From Bacteroidales bacterium (GTDB taxonomy: Bacteria > Bacteroidota > Bacteroidia > Bacteroidales > Paludibacteraceae), in assembly GCA_012519425.1 (NCBI GenBank), contig JAAYQF010000116.1, forward strand, positions 1 through 59,194: DNA of 59,194 nucleotides, in the 5' to 3' direction. Of this stretch, positions 27,322-37,478 are shown piece by piece. The position numbers and the translations under genes were made by a program. A model generated the notes under the pieces. The model did no database searches. It was not told where the DNA came from and worked only from the letters and a program-made list of their open reading frames with translations. The stretch's first letter is position 1; each line of letters opens with the position of its first letter.

Positions 27322-29949
27322 TTACACTTCAACAGTTAATTGAAAACTCATCTGGTCTTCCTCTAAAGAAGTTCCTCCATAATAAATGGTGTAAACTCCG
27401 GGTTTCAAAACCATTCCATCAACTTTTTCATCATAAAATTCGAATGACCCCGAATCAATGTATAAATCAACATTTTTCGTTTCGCCCGGTTCAAAATGTA
27501 CCCTGTCAAAAGCACGAAGGGATTTTACCGGTGCGTTTAAGTCATCGTTTCTCTTAACATATACCTGTATCACTTCATCGCCGGCATAAGAAGAGGTGTT
27601 GGTTACAGGTACGGTGACAGTCAATCCGTCTTGTGCCTTGATAATTTTAGTCTTAACCACAGGTTCTCCATAAGTAAAATCAGCATAACTCAAACCATGA
27701 CCAAAGGGATAAAGAGGCTTCTCTTTCATGTAACGATAGGTACGACCTTCCATATCGTAATTTTCGAACCCTTGTCGTGCAGGGTCGTCATGCTTTGAAA
27801 GACCTTTATCCAATTGTTCGGTAGAACTGTAGAAGGTAACGGGCAAACGACCGGCAGGATTATAATCTCCAAACAACACATCTGCCACGGCTGTTCCTGC
27901 TGCTTGTCCGCCATACCACGCACAAAGCAAAGCATTATAATTATTTTCAACATCTTCAAGCCCTAATGCACTTCCAGTCATGAGCACGAACACAACAGGT
28001 TTGGCTGTTTTTTGCAAAGATTGTAAAAGCTGTCTTTGCACATCCGGTAATTCAATGACAGTTCTATCTCCCCCCTTAAATCCGGGAAAATCAACCCTCA
28101 TCTCTTCCCCTTCAAGACGTGGAGACAAGCCACCAACATAGATAATTGCATCCACATCTTTAATTCTTTCTACCAAAGATGAAAAATCGGCTTTGCTTTT
28201 CCTGAAGACCGCAAAATCTATTTCAACGTCTCTGGATGATTGTCTTTGTTCCAACTTAATGGTATATGCCTGTCCTTCTTTTACCTCCATGGTATGGATC
28301 CACGGGGCATGGCGTCCGGATCTGGAATCTAATCTCTCATCATCAATATATAAATTGCAATTTTCAGATGCCCTGACAGAAAACTCTATCTGTCCGGTAA
28401 AAGGTGCTACCAGCACACCGGTAATGCGTGTGGATGTGCCAAACAGATTGACGCCTGGTGCCAATATGGTTCCTCCCGAAGTATTGTATTTTATTTCTTC
28501 TTTATTGATAAGTGTGACTGCCGATTCACCTTCCAGTTGGTTATTATTGAAAAACTCTACTTTCAGCCCTTGACTTTCACCTATATCTGTGTATAGATGC
28601 TCATAAAGGGAAGTTCTGACCCACGGATCTGCGAGTTCGCAAGCTTTTTCATATACGATCTCAGTATTCGGCAACTTGGCTTTTATCCCGTCCAATATTG
28701 TCACCGTAGAAGAAGGGATGCCGTTGTAGTTTCCCCAAAGAGCTATGCTGTCGGCTGCATTCGAGCCCAACACGGCAAGCTTTTTTATTTTTTTACTCAG
28801 TGGCAGAACCCCGTCATTTTTCAACAAGGTCATCGATTCCCTTGTGACTTTCAAAGCATGTTCCTGGTGTTCAGGAGCATTTACTATGGAATACGGGTAA
28901 TTATTCCATGGGATGAGTTCCGGAGGATCAAACATACCCAGTTCTATCCATCCCTGAAGGACAGGACGTAAAGAGGTGTTGATCTGTTCAATGGTTATAA
29001 GGCCGGTTTCCAAAGCTTCTTTTAAACTTCCATAGGTTTCTCCACATTCTAAATTTGAAGAATGAATAACCGCATCCGCAGCAGCAACGGCAGGATTGGC
29101 ATGTGTCTGATGCCTTCCCTCCCGATAAAAATCATGCATTGCCCAGCAGTCAGTCACAACTATGCCATCATAACCCCATTCATGGCGAAGTATATCCATC
29201 AGCAACTTATTGCTTGCACAGCAGGGTTCTCCTTCAAATGCATTGTATGCACACATCACTTCACGAACATTGGCTTCACAAACCAATGCCTTGAAAGCGG
29301 GCAAATAGGTCTCCCAAAGATCTCGGTTAGACACTTGCGCATTGTAAGAGTGTCTGTTCCATTCCGGTCCGCTGTGAACGGCATAATGCTTGGCGCAAGC
29401 ATAGGTTTTGAAATAAGTTTCATCATCACCTTGAAGTCCCCGGACAGCAGCCACACCAAATTTAGATGTCAAATATGGATCTTCGCCATAGGTTTCCTGT
29501 CCCCTTCCCCACCGCGGATCCCTGAAGATGTTGATATTGGGTGTCCAGAATGACAGTCCGCGGTAAATTCCCCGATTATTGTTTCGCACGGCATCATAAT
29601 ACTTGGCACGAGCCTCATCGGATATGATGTCAAAAGTTTTCAGATGTTCCCTTACATTCCATGTTGCAGCCATACCAATAGCCTGGGGAAACACAGTAGC
29701 CAATCCTGCACGTGCCACCCCGTGTAAAGCCTCATTCCACCAGTTATATGCGGGGATCCCCAATCGCGGAACAGCTTGTGATGCATGCATCATCATTCCG
29801 ATTTTTTCATCCGGAGTAAGTAGCTCTATCAGATTGTCAATGCGTTCTTCAGACGATAAATCCGGATTCCGGAAAGGGAATTCAAATTCTTGCTGTCCGT
29901 ATAAGCTCAGACAGGCTACAGTTAAAAATACCGTTAGTAAATGCTTCAT
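27322..29949 (-). CDS. GH3 beta-xylosidase/beta-glucosidase with PA14 insert
   Basis: 875 residues. The signal peptide is MKHLLTVFLTVACLSLYGQQ. The GH3 N-terminal barrel has ALHGVARAG and KHYAVHSGPEWNRH motifs, and the nucleophile is D267 in VVTDCWAMHDF. The alpha/beta sandwich domain carries a PA14-like insert at about 456-583 (SENCNLYIDDERLD), and an Fn3-like domain closes the protein. The NWWNEALHG and TDCWA sequences are closer to the beta-xylosidase-like branch of GH3 than to BglX. It would cleave xylo- or gluco-oligosaccharides in the periplasm. It is 11 bp from GH5-GH43 upstream and 18 bp from the esterase downstream, so the three form a tight operon segment. Confidence 0.88.
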   Translation of the reverse strand: MKHLLTVFLTVACLSLYGQQEFEFPFRNPDLSSEERIDNLIELLTPDEKIGMMMHASQAVPRLGIPAYNWWNEALHGVARAGLATVFPQAIGMAATWNVREHLKTFDIISDEARAKYYDAVRNNNRGIYRGLSFWTPNINIFRDPRWGRGQETYGEDPYLTSKFGVAAVRGLQGDDETYFKTYACAKHYAVHSGPEWNRHSYNAQVSNRDLWETYLPAFKALVCEANVREVMCAYNAFEGEPCCASNKLLMDILRHEWGYDGIVVTDCWAMHDFYREGRHQTHANPAVAAADAVIHSSNLECGETYGSLKEALETGLITIEQINTSLRPVLQGWIELGMFDPPELIPWNNYPYSIVNAPEHQEHALKVTRESMTLLKNDGVLPLSKKIKKLAVLGSNAADSIALWGNYNGIPSSTVTILDGIKAKLPNTEIVYEKACELADPWVRTSLYEHLYTDIGESQGLKVEFFNNNQLEGESAVTLINKEEIKYNTSGGTILAPGVNLFGTSTRITGVLVAPFTGQIEFSVRASENCNLYIDDERLDSRSGRHAPWIHTMEVKEGQAYTIKLEQRQSSRDVEIDFAVFRKSKADFSSLVERIKDVDAIIYVGGLSPRLEGEEMRVDFPGFKGGDRTVIELPDVQRQLLQSLQKTAKPVVFVLMTGSALGLEDVENNYNALLCAWYGGQAAGTAVADVLFGDYNPAGRLPVTFYSSTEQLDKGLSKHDDPARQGFENYDMEGRTYRYMKEKPLYPFGHGLSYADFTYGEPVVKTKIIKAQDGLTVTVPVTNTSSYAGDEVIQVYVKRNDDLNAPVKSLRAFDRVHFEPGETKNVDLYIDSGSFEFYDEKVDGMVLKPGVYTIYYGGTSLEEDQMSFQLTVEV

Positions 29950-29960
29950 GTTTTTGAGTT

Positions 29961-32900
29961 TTATTTAATGATTACTACTTTTTTCTTACCCACTATATAT
30001 ATTCCATTCGGTAAATCCCTGTAAGCATCGGCGGCACGTACTTGCGTCCTGATTTTAATTCCATTCATCATAAACACATCCACCAATTTACCGGCATCAC
30101 TATCATCATACAAATTTTCGATGCTGTTGGGTGCCTTTTCTATCAAAGTCATGCTTTTGATCCTGATGGGGCATCCGCCGTATGACCAAAACCCTACGAT
30201 GTAGATGTGTGAAGGATCCATCGCCTGACCTGACTCTGTTTTCAATTTAGTTAAATCTACGGAAAAACGAGTAGTATTGTTTGCGAGATTATACATGTAC
30301 GGGCTGACCCAATAATTGTTCTGGTCAAATATACGAAAACTTGCTCCACAACTTTGGGCTGACTGAAGCTCAACAATCAATTCCTTATATCCTGACAGGT
30401 CAATTCCGCTATCATACTTCCACCCACCAAAACCATATTGTGAGGTAATAAGGGTACGGGTTTTTTCATCGTATGATCCGGTTCCAAAAATATTGGGATT
30501 AAATTCACCGGCAGAGAAGGGGAAATAAGTTGTTGAAACGACAATCTCCAGGCTGCGTGCATTTCCAAGCAAATCCCGGTACGTAGCAGTTATGACACAT
30601 TCTCCTTTCTTTTTGGAGACAATCTGTCCGTTCACCACATGCAAAACTTCAGGATCAGAAACGGAATAAGTGCATTTTGATGCAATATTCTCTTCATGAC
30701 CATCCATGAACCGCGCTTTGAGGTCCAAACTGCGAACGGCTCCCACCATCATCTCAAATTGACTTTTGTCCGTATAAATTTCGTCAACCGTAATTTCATT
30801 TTCAGTATAACCCACCATTGAGTCATCATAAAAAACAGCTTCATCGAAACTTTCTTCTGTGGAAAACCAATCTACATCCACATAACCACCGGTATTTTTA
30901 GTCGCAAAATTAAAAATACCAAAGCGGATTCCCATGAAGACAGACAGTTTGTAAGACATTGAGTATTCAGAGCCGAATGGCGTATAATTCACATTGTCAA
31001 TACTGTAATAAAACTTACATTTACCGGTTCCATAATTGGTAACAGCACGAAAATAAATTTTATCATTCAAACTTATGTCTTTGGAAGTTGTTAAATCGGG
31101 AACTGTCCCGGCCTTTTCAATCTCTGCCTTCCTCCATATCAACTTTTTCTTTCCACCCTCGATGGTTACGGCAATATATCCGTATGGATCCTGTATTACA
31201 GCCAGGCCGGCCATATCACCCTCTTTCATGCCCGACACGTCCATGCAGATTGTCCCGTACGAATCCTTCGTTTGAGAGTGATAGCCAAAAATACGCTGTG
31301 TCAGGGTATTTCGGGCTTGTAAAAAATCTGTGGTAGTTGAAGCTGTTTTTAAACGCAAATGTCCCGGATTTTCAAACAAGGACCATTTGGTATTATCGGG
31401 ATTATGGTTCCAGCCCCATTGCATGCCCAATTTATAATTGCGGAAGTTATCATTTGTAGGCAGCACTTTCACAGGGTGCTCTTTTCCTACATTTGGTTTT
31501 TGATAAGTCGTAACAACATTTCCATTAATGCCTATTACCGGCCAGTCGTTGACCCACTTTATAGGCTGCAGATTGGGTAATCGTCCGTAAGGACCTTTAT
31601 CGTAAAACAGCATAGTCCACCATTCACCTGTCTGGGTTTCAATCAATGCTCCCTGGTGAATATTATCTTGTCGGTACAAGAACATGGGTTCGCACTCCTC
31701 ATATGGACCAAAAACATTCCGTGATCGAAAAACAGTTTGAGAAGCAGGCCAGCCTCCGTAGGTAGCATATATGTAATAATAATCACCGATTTTATAGAAA
31801 TGACTCCCTTCCAAGCCGCTGTTATCACGCAAAACAACCTCATGTTCATTCCCAACAGGCTCGAAATCATCATTTATCTCAATTACTTTCAGTGAATTAA
31901 TACCACTTACGACATAATTTTTACCATCTTCATCGAAAAGCAAACCCGGATCGTAATAACCGCGTGAAAGTTTTTTCAGATCCCAGGGTCCTTCAGGATT
32001 GGATGCAGTAAGCAAAAAACCACCGAGATTATTGACATTGAACAGCATGTAGAACTTGCCGTTTTTATAGCGGAGGGAAGATGCCCACTGACCTTGTGCA
32101 TAACGACTTTCATTATTCAACAAACTGTATCCATCGCTTGGGTCTATCATCTCCAACGGATTAGCACAATACTCCCAATTTACCAGATCATATGATTTTA
32201 ACAGAGTGGCACCGGGAAAAACATGCATTGTAGTTGATACCATATAATACACATCCTCAACTCTGATTACGTCCGGGTCGGGGAAGTCGGCATGAATAAC
32301 AGGATTGGTGTAAGTCCCGTCACCATTATCACTGTGCGACCTGTTTACAAAATCAGGTCGGGGATAATTTTCCAGGGCATATTCCTGATACCAGTGATAA
32401 GCAGGCCATGGGCAAGCTTCCGGGTCGGTCAAAAAAGTATATGCCACACCTTGCGGTGGAGGGGTAGGTTTAAATTGAGCGAGCAAATGAGCATCAGTAA
32501 AGATCAACCAACTGACATTGCCGGTCTCATCCATAATTTTTTTAAAGTTTGCTCCAAAACCTTCTCCTCCGGCAACTCCGGTATGACCCTTTCCCCAGGA
32601 AGCATTGTACTTTTCATCTGCCCAGTCCATTTCTGTGATCACTATAGGAGCGAAATCGGAAACAGGCTTGATCTCGGCCTCCCATTCAGCTTTAAAAGCA
32701 TCATAGCCATTGGCCGTTGATGTATTTCCGCCATCATGGCTGCCAAACCAACCAGGGTACAAGTGCACTGCATATCCGATATTTTCACCTTCAATGGGAT
32801 TTACTGCATATCCTTTGTATTTTGACTGCCAACCTAAACCGGGAATCCATAAAATATTCCTTGCTCCATTGCCGCGAATCACATCGACCATGGATTGGAA

Positions 32901-33557
32901 GTATCTCTTTAAATTATCATAATGGCCTTGCGAACTTGTACCGTATGTACCATCAGTACCAAGAATACGTATGGGTTCATTACCCAACTCAAACATGATA
33001 TTGGGATGGTTTTTTAACTTTGGATGCTGTGATACTATGTCCCAAACGTTGATCAGATATTCATTGTAAACGTCTCCCACTTCAATATTTTCCGGAAAAA
33101 CTCCCGGAGGGCGCATGATGACATACAGTCCTTTCGAGACTGCGTATTCAGCCATAGGTACAAACACCTCATCCAAATACTTGCGGAAACGAGACTCATT
33201 GAAGCACTCTTCTCCCTCGTAGCGTCCGGAACAACCCGGTGTATTACTCCAATAAGGGTCCATGTGTTGGCGAACAAAATTGACCTTCCAACCCGCAGCC
33301 ATGATCTTATCTATGATTCCCTTATTGTAACTTAAACAACCGTTTACATCATAGTTACTCCACTTACTCCCCTGTTCATTAAACCAGGGACTGAAGGTCT
33401 GTGCAAAACCATGCAAGAGAACAACATTTCCGTGGGTATCTTTCAAATGCCGACCCTCTACCTTCAATTCAGGCATAGCCATGCCCACCCATGCATTCAC
33501 TTCATTACAAGCTAGTGCATAAACCAAAATTGACAACAATATGAGGCGCAATTTCAT
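29961..33557 (-). CDS. GH5-GH43-Ig-CBM fusion with T9SS sorting domain
   Basis: 1198 residues from the ATG at 33557, which starts a signal peptide (MKLRLILLSILVYALACNEV). Order: GH5 barrel (about 25-390) with acid/base E194 (LGNEPI) and nucleophile E309 (ITEMDWA); GH43 propeller (about 415-700) with ADFPDPDV, YYDPGLLFDEDG and GLEGSHFYK supplying the D, D, E set; its C-terminal beta-sandwich (to about 905); a Big_2-like Ig domain (about 919-1009); a beta-sandwich of CBM type (about 1010-1139); and a short T9SS-type tail (VDVFMMNGIKIR, LPNGIYIVGKKKVVIIK). It combines an endo-acting backbone enzyme with a debranching or exo enzyme and is probably surface-displayed. The GH5 subfamily cannot be fixed by eye, so xylanase and xyloglucanase both remain open. 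Confidence 0.87.
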   Translation of the reverse strand: MKLRLILLSILVYALACNEVNAWVGMAMPELKVEGRHLKDTHGNVVLLHGFAQTFSPWFNEQGSKWSNYDVNGCLSYNKGIIDKIMAAGWKVNFVRQHMDPYWSNTPGCSGRYEGEECFNESRFRKYLDEVFVPMAEYAVSKGLYVIMRPPGVFPENIEVGDVYNEYLINVWDIVSQHPKLKNHPNIMFELGNEPIRILGTDGTYGTSSQGHYDNLKRYFQSMVDVIRGNGARNILWIPGLGWQSKYKGYAVNPIEGENIGYAVHLYPGWFGSHDGGNTSTANGYDAFKAEWEAEIKPVSDFAPIVITEMDWADEKYNASWGKGHTGVAGGEGFGANFKKIMDETGNVSWLIFTDAHLLAQFKPTPPPQGVAYTFLTDPEACPWPAYHWYQEYALENYPRPDFVNRSHSDNGDGTYTNPVIHADFPDPDVIRVEDVYYMVSTTMHVFPGATLLKSYDLVNWEYCANPLEMIDPSDGYSLLNNESRYAQGQWASSLRYKNGKFYMLFNVNNLGGFLLTASNPEGPWDLKKLSRGYYDPGLLFDEDGKNYVVSGINSLKVIEINDDFEPVGNEHEVVLRDNSGLEGSHFYKIGDYYYIYATYGGWPASQTVFRSRNVFGPYEECEPMFLYRQDNIHQGALIETQTGEWWTMLFYDKGPYGRLPNLQPIKWVNDWPVIGINGNVVTTYQKPNVGKEHPVKVLPTNDNFRNYKLGMQWGWNHNPDNTKWSLFENPGHLRLKTASTTTDFLQARNTLTQRIFGYHSQTKDSYGTICMDVSGMKEGDMAGLAVIQDPYGYIAVTIEGGKKKLIWRKAEIEKAGTVPDLTTSKDISLNDKIYFRAVTNYGTGKCKFYYSIDNVNYTPFGSEYSMSYKLSVFMGIRFGIFNFATKNTGGYVDVDWFSTEESFDEAVFYDDSMVGYTENEITVDEIYTDKSQFEMMVGAVRSLDLKARFMDGHEENIASKCTYSVSDPEVLHVVNGQIVSKKKGECVITATYRDLLGNARSLEIVVSTTYFPFSAGEFNPNIFGTGSYDEKTRTLITSQYGFGGWKYDSGIDLSGYKELIVELQSAQSCGASFRIFDQNNYWVSPYMYNLANNTTRFSVDLTKLKTESGQAMDPSHIYIVGFWSYGGCPIRIKSMTLIEKAPNSIENLYDDSDAGKLVDVFMMNGIKIRTQVRAADAYRDLPNGIYIVGKKKVVIIK

Positions 33558-33588
33558 GAAATTTAATGCTTTTCGTACCAAAAGACTA

Positions 33589-33620
33589 TGGGAGGGTCAA
33601 ACTTACATCGACCCATCCCA
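33589..33620 (-). other. GC-rich hairpin in the leader of the GH5-GH43 gene
   Basis: TGGGAGGGTC (33589-33598) pairs with GACCCATCCCA (33610-33620): 10 base pairs with a single bulged base and an 11-nt loop. It sits about 30 bp upstream of the ATG at 33557 and about 65 bp after the preceding stop. Only a weak T-tract follows, so an mRNA processing or stability hairpin is as likely as a terminator. Confidence 0.45.
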
Positions 33621-33685
33621 TTAAAAACCCAAAGAAAATGTAGCTGTCTCAAAACAACAATTCAGCTCAATAATAGCCAAAGCGT

Positions 33686-35761
33686 CTATTCTTGGACAAA
33701 TACCACCGTATACGTTTTAACAATCCCCAGATAATCAAACTGAACCACGGCGTTCTCTTCGAGAGAGGAAGCTTGTTTCACTTTAATTTTCACCGACTTG
33801 TTATCAGATGAAGCCTTGACTTTCGGCACCTTAACAGTTCCATCAAGTTTATATTTTACTTCATACTTATCATAGCCGGTTATACCATTAGCGTTGGTTG
33901 ACCTGATCGGCGTACCGGGTAATGCAAGCTCTTCCCCATTCACCTGAATGCTAACGGTGGGCACAACAGGACGTTCGATTTTTTTGGTATCGGAGCTAAA
34001 TCCCAACCCAATCATATCAAAAAGAGCTGCATTGCCATTACCCTCTGCTACAAGGAACAATGCATGCTTCTTATCGAGATTGTCAACAAATTCAGCAACA
34101 TTCAGGTCGAATTGAGTTATTTCTTGTGTAGCATTGGCAGGCACAATGATCTCTCCGATTTTCTTTCCTTTCCAAACATCATTATCCCAGGGACCGTCAA
34201 GCCAGACATTGATCTTGAATGAATCATCAGTTTTGGGATTGATGAACAAATTAAACACGGTATTATTTCCCGGTTTACTTCCTTCAAAAGCCTTGAGGCC
34301 TTTGGTGTCTTCGGATAATCCTCCAAAACCGAAATACTTGTATCCTATGATGGCTCCATTACCCACATTGGCTATCGGCATGTGGTTATCCCAGATATCC
34401 CATGAATCTTGCAGCAACCATGTATTTGACAGATAACAGGCGTATCCGGCCGAGTAATACCGATAAGGATCAAGTCCGTAAATATGGAAGCCCTCTGATG
34501 TAACTTCTGCTCCGGTATATTCGTTTCCGCGACTATCTTTTACGGTCCAGATCTCATCCTCTGCATAGGGGTCATAAGCACGAATGGTCACAACACCTCC
34601 GTCTGCAACAGATTTCTCATCATACTCAATTTTGATTGGAGCAACCATGGGCTGACGGGCAAATCCAAATCCTCTTGGAGGTCTGTGATAAAAGGCGTAC
34701 CACTGGTCATTGATAAGTTCGATGCTACCATGAGTATTATGTCCGTCATTGGTGGTTTGCAATGCAGATCCATCTTCATTCATTAAGGGTGCCCTTGAAT
34801 CTACCAGGACTCCGCCGCTTTTCCATGGACCCAATGGGGTATCACCAAATGCATATCTCAAGGTGGAATTGGAACTGCCTATTCCGTAATCAGGACCGGA
34901 ATAACCGCTATATATCATAACGTACTTATTACCAATCTTTCTCAAAGATGAAGCTTCGAAAAAATTAAATCTGCTCAAATCCTCACCGGGAAAAATATTC
35001 GGATATTCAACTCCTTTGGGATCTCTGATTACGCCATATCTGCTACTTGCGGGCATCATAAAAGGCACAAGTTCAGTTCCTTCTCTGATGGAATACATAG
35101 TATTGGGATCCAGTTCAGCCGCAAGCGAGCGCTGAAAGCCCCAGTAACCGTATACTCTATATCCTGTTTCATAATCGGGGTCATTCGGATCATCGATATA
35201 ATCAACAAGCACAGAAGGGTCAAATCCCAAAATACTGCCCGGTATGGTTCTTCTTCCGTCATCCGTCACATTCACCGGAACAAAGGGTCCATCGGGACGA
35301 CTACCCTTTGCCACCATAGCCTCGCGATGAGGTCCACGACTGTGTGGATACAAATAATATTCTTTTGTTCCGTCTTTTTTCTTGACTTCCACAAGATCAG
35401 GCGCATACATAACATCCCACTGATCATCTACATGATAAGTGAATACGGGACCTTCATCACGCCAGGATGACAAATCTTCAACGGGAGCCGACCAAACACG
35501 AATATCCGGTCCGCAATAACTTCCATACCTGACGTCATGCGAACCGACAATATAAGCCCTGTATTTTCCGGGATTGTCGGGATCTTCAAACACACGAGGT
35601 TCGCCATCGGGTAAATGTTCCCATAAGGGCAAGTATGGATTTCCAGCACCCCGAAAGACATATTTATCCGATCCGGCTTTTTTAAATTGATTAGCTGCGC
35701 AGCTCACCCCAAGCACGAACAATGTCAGTGTCACCGCGACTAAAAGCAAATTTTTCTTCAT
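33686..35761 (-). CDS. GH43 lipoprotein with C-terminal carbohydrate-binding-like module
   Basis: 691 residues from the ATG at 35761 (MKKNLLLVAVTLTLFVLGVSC), whose LGVSC lipobox makes it a lipoprotein, possibly surface-exposed. The GH43 propeller (about 45-390) is of the variant type in which the first blade reads PDGEPRVFEDPDNPGKY instead of the common ADP. GFDPSVLVD and FFEASSLRKIG supply the other Asp and the acid Glu. A beta-sandwich follows (about 400-590), then a C-terminal beta-rich domain. The likely substrate is an arabinosyl or xylosyl side chain. It lies between two other GH43-containing genes on the same strand. The lipidation call is good; the specificity is unknown. Confidence 0.83.
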   Translation of the reverse strand: MKKNLLLVAVTLTLFVLGVSCAANQFKKAGSDKYVFRGAGNPYLPLWEHLPDGEPRVFEDPDNPGKYRAYIVGSHDVRYGSYCGPDIRVWSAPVEDLSSWRDEGPVFTYHVDDQWDVMYAPDLVEVKKKDGTKEYYLYPHSRGPHREAMVAKGSRPDGPFVPVNVTDDGRRTIPGSILGFDPSVLVDYIDDPNDPDYETGYRVYGYWGFQRSLAAELDPNTMYSIREGTELVPFMMPASSRYGVIRDPKGVEYPNIFPGEDLSRFNFFEASSLRKIGNKYVMIYSGYSGPDYGIGSSNSTLRYAFGDTPLGPWKSGGVLVDSRAPLMNEDGSALQTTNDGHNTHGSIELINDQWYAFYHRPPRGFGFARQPMVAPIKIEYDEKSVADGGVVTIRAYDPYAEDEIWTVKDSRGNEYTGAEVTSEGFHIYGLDPYRYYSAGYACYLSNTWLLQDSWDIWDNHMPIANVGNGAIIGYKYFGFGGLSEDTKGLKAFEGSKPGNNTVFNLFINPKTDDSFKINVWLDGPWDNDVWKGKKIGEIIVPANATQEITQFDLNVAEFVDNLDKKHALFLVAEGNGNAALFDMIGLGFSSDTKKIERPVVPTVSIQVNGEELALPGTPIRSTNANGITGYDKYEVKYKLDGTVKVPKVKASSDNKSVKIKVKQASSLEENAVVQFDYLGIVKTYTVVFVQE

Positions 35762-35858
35762 ATTTTGATTTTTAGTTTTGTTTATAAATATTTTATTCAA
35801 TAACTCTTTTTCTGTAAATCCTATAAAATGATTTAACCAGGCGACCCGTTATCCATAT

Positions 35859-35874
35859 GACTTTCACGAAAGTC
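35859..35874 (-). other. 16-bp palindromic stem directly after the GH43 stop codon
   Basis: GACTTTC (35859-35865) and GAAAGTC (35868-35874) are inverted around AC. It begins at the base after the GH43 stop at 35875. There is no U-run, so it is more likely a 3' stability or processing stem than an intrinsic terminator. Confidence 0.35.
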
Positions 35875-37443
35875 TCAATGACTAAGCTCATGACCTACCT
35901 TGAAGTAATCGAAATCAACATAGCCTCCTGTTTCTTTTGTTGCAAAATTGAACAAGGCAAAACGACAACCCATAAAATGCAGCAAATCATACCTCAACTT
36001 TAATGTATCTCCAATCGGCTTCCAGGTCTTACCATCCAGGCTGTAATAGAAAAAGCCGATATCTGCACGGTCTTCAAAGTTTCCTTCTACCTTAAAGTAA
36101 GCTTTCTTGGCTTGTAAAGGTATGGTTTCAATCTCCCGATAATTCTCATGATCACGATCAGCATCTTGAGCATTTCCGGCAAAAATATACTTTTTACCAT
36201 CTTGCATTTTAACGCCAACCAAACCATATTTTCGTTGTAATAAACCCAATCCTGCAAAATCCCCGTCTTTCATATTCGAAACATCCATGGCGATCTCACC
36301 GGTACAGGCAGGTCCAAAAGTGCGCTGGGTAAGTGTGTTTTTGGCATTGAGAAAACTTTCATCAACTCTGAAAGTCTTCAACCGCAAGTATCCTTTACGC
36401 TCTTTCACTGACCAATAGTCATTGTTCGGATTATGATTCCACTGCCAAACCAAGAGCAGATCAGGTTCGTTCTTCTTTCGCGAGAAGTTATCAGAAGCAA
36501 CGATCTGAGGTATAAGGGGTTGTTCTCCTTCTATGTTCAAAGTCATGGGCACAATACCATCATCTCCAAAAACCGGCCAACCATCTTCCCACTCCATGGG
36601 TACCAAATAGGGAATACGACCTACCGCACCAAAATCCCTGAAAAAGTAACCATACCACTTTCCATCCGGTGTGTCAATAAAACCGCCCTGAGCAACGCCT
36701 TTGTCTTCCAACACAACCCTTCCTTCATAGGGTCCCATGATATGATCGGACCGGTAAAGCAATACCGTACGCATACCTCCTCTTGGCCATGTTATCATAA
36801 AAACATAGTACTTGCCGTTGACCTTAAAGGCCTGTGCTCCTTCGGCCGGTAACCCTCTTTCTTTCCCTGTGATTGCATCGGCATTTTCTACAAGTATCCT
36901 CTCAGTTCCTTCTTTGATACCGCTTAGATCACTTTTCAATTCACGAATACCTATTTTACCTCCACAGCTGAACATATATACCTTTCCGTCATCATCAAAA
37001 AACAATGAATGATCGTGTACCATGGGTCTGAATGATTTCATTTCCCAGGGGGTTTTATTCGGATCTTTGGTTGAAAAAATATAGTTCATTCCGCTGCTGT
37101 TTGAGAAAGTTGACACATAGAATGTCCCGTTGTGATAGCGCAGGCTGCTTGCCCAGGAACCACGGCCGTAAGTATTCTGGCCATTATTTAATTCAAACGC
37201 ATCGATATTACCTAAAGTTTCATAAGCATAACTTGCCATCTCCCAATCAATCAGGTTCTCCGACTTCATGATGGGAACGCCGGGGTTCATGTGCATGGTA
37301 GTGCTACTCATGTAATAAGTATCACCTACCCTGATCATCGAAATATCCGGAACATCTGCCCATATGACCGGATTACGAGTCTTGTCCTGTGCCGAAACAT
37401 TCAACGCAAAAAACATAAACGATAATAATATAAACACCCTCAT
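35875..37443 (-). CDS. GH43_12-type exo-xylosidase/arabinofuranosidase, exported
   Basis: 522 residues from the ATG at 37443, which begins a signal peptide (MRVFILLSFMFFALNVSAQD); an ATG four codons upstream is also possible. The N-terminal GH43 propeller has ADVPDISMIR (base), VHDHSLFFDDDG (modulator) and LPAEGAQAFK (acid). The C-terminal concanavalin-like domain (about 335-520) ends in KETGGYVDFDYFKV. This architecture is typical of Bacteroidota GH43_12 and GH43_10 enzymes acting on arabinoxylan. The C-terminal half is visibly similar to the corresponding part of the GH5-GH43 fusion (FNFATK.TGGYVD), so the two probably share a recent ancestor. It is about 35 bp after the GH127 fusion gene. 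Confidence 0.87.
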   Translation of the reverse strand: MRVFILLSFMFFALNVSAQDKTRNPVIWADVPDISMIRVGDTYYMSSTTMHMNPGVPIMKSENLIDWEMASYAYETLGNIDAFELNNGQNTYGRGSWASSLRYHNGTFYVSTFSNSSGMNYIFSTKDPNKTPWEMKSFRPMVHDHSLFFDDDGKVYMFSCGGKIGIRELKSDLSGIKEGTERILVENADAITGKERGLPAEGAQAFKVNGKYYVFMITWPRGGMRTVLLYRSDHIMGPYEGRVVLEDKGVAQGGFIDTPDGKWYGYFFRDFGAVGRIPYLVPMEWEDGWPVFGDDGIVPMTLNIEGEQPLIPQIVASDNFSRKKNEPDLLLVWQWNHNPNNDYWSVKERKGYLRLKTFRVDESFLNAKNTLTQRTFGPACTGEIAMDVSNMKDGDFAGLGLLQRKYGLVGVKMQDGKKYIFAGNAQDADRDHENYREIETIPLQAKKAYFKVEGNFEDRADIGFFYYSLDGKTWKPIGDTLKLRYDLLHFMGCRFALFNFATKETGGYVDFDYFKVGHELSH

Positions 37444-37478
37444 ATTGCCATACATTTAAAATAATTTGATAATCGATA

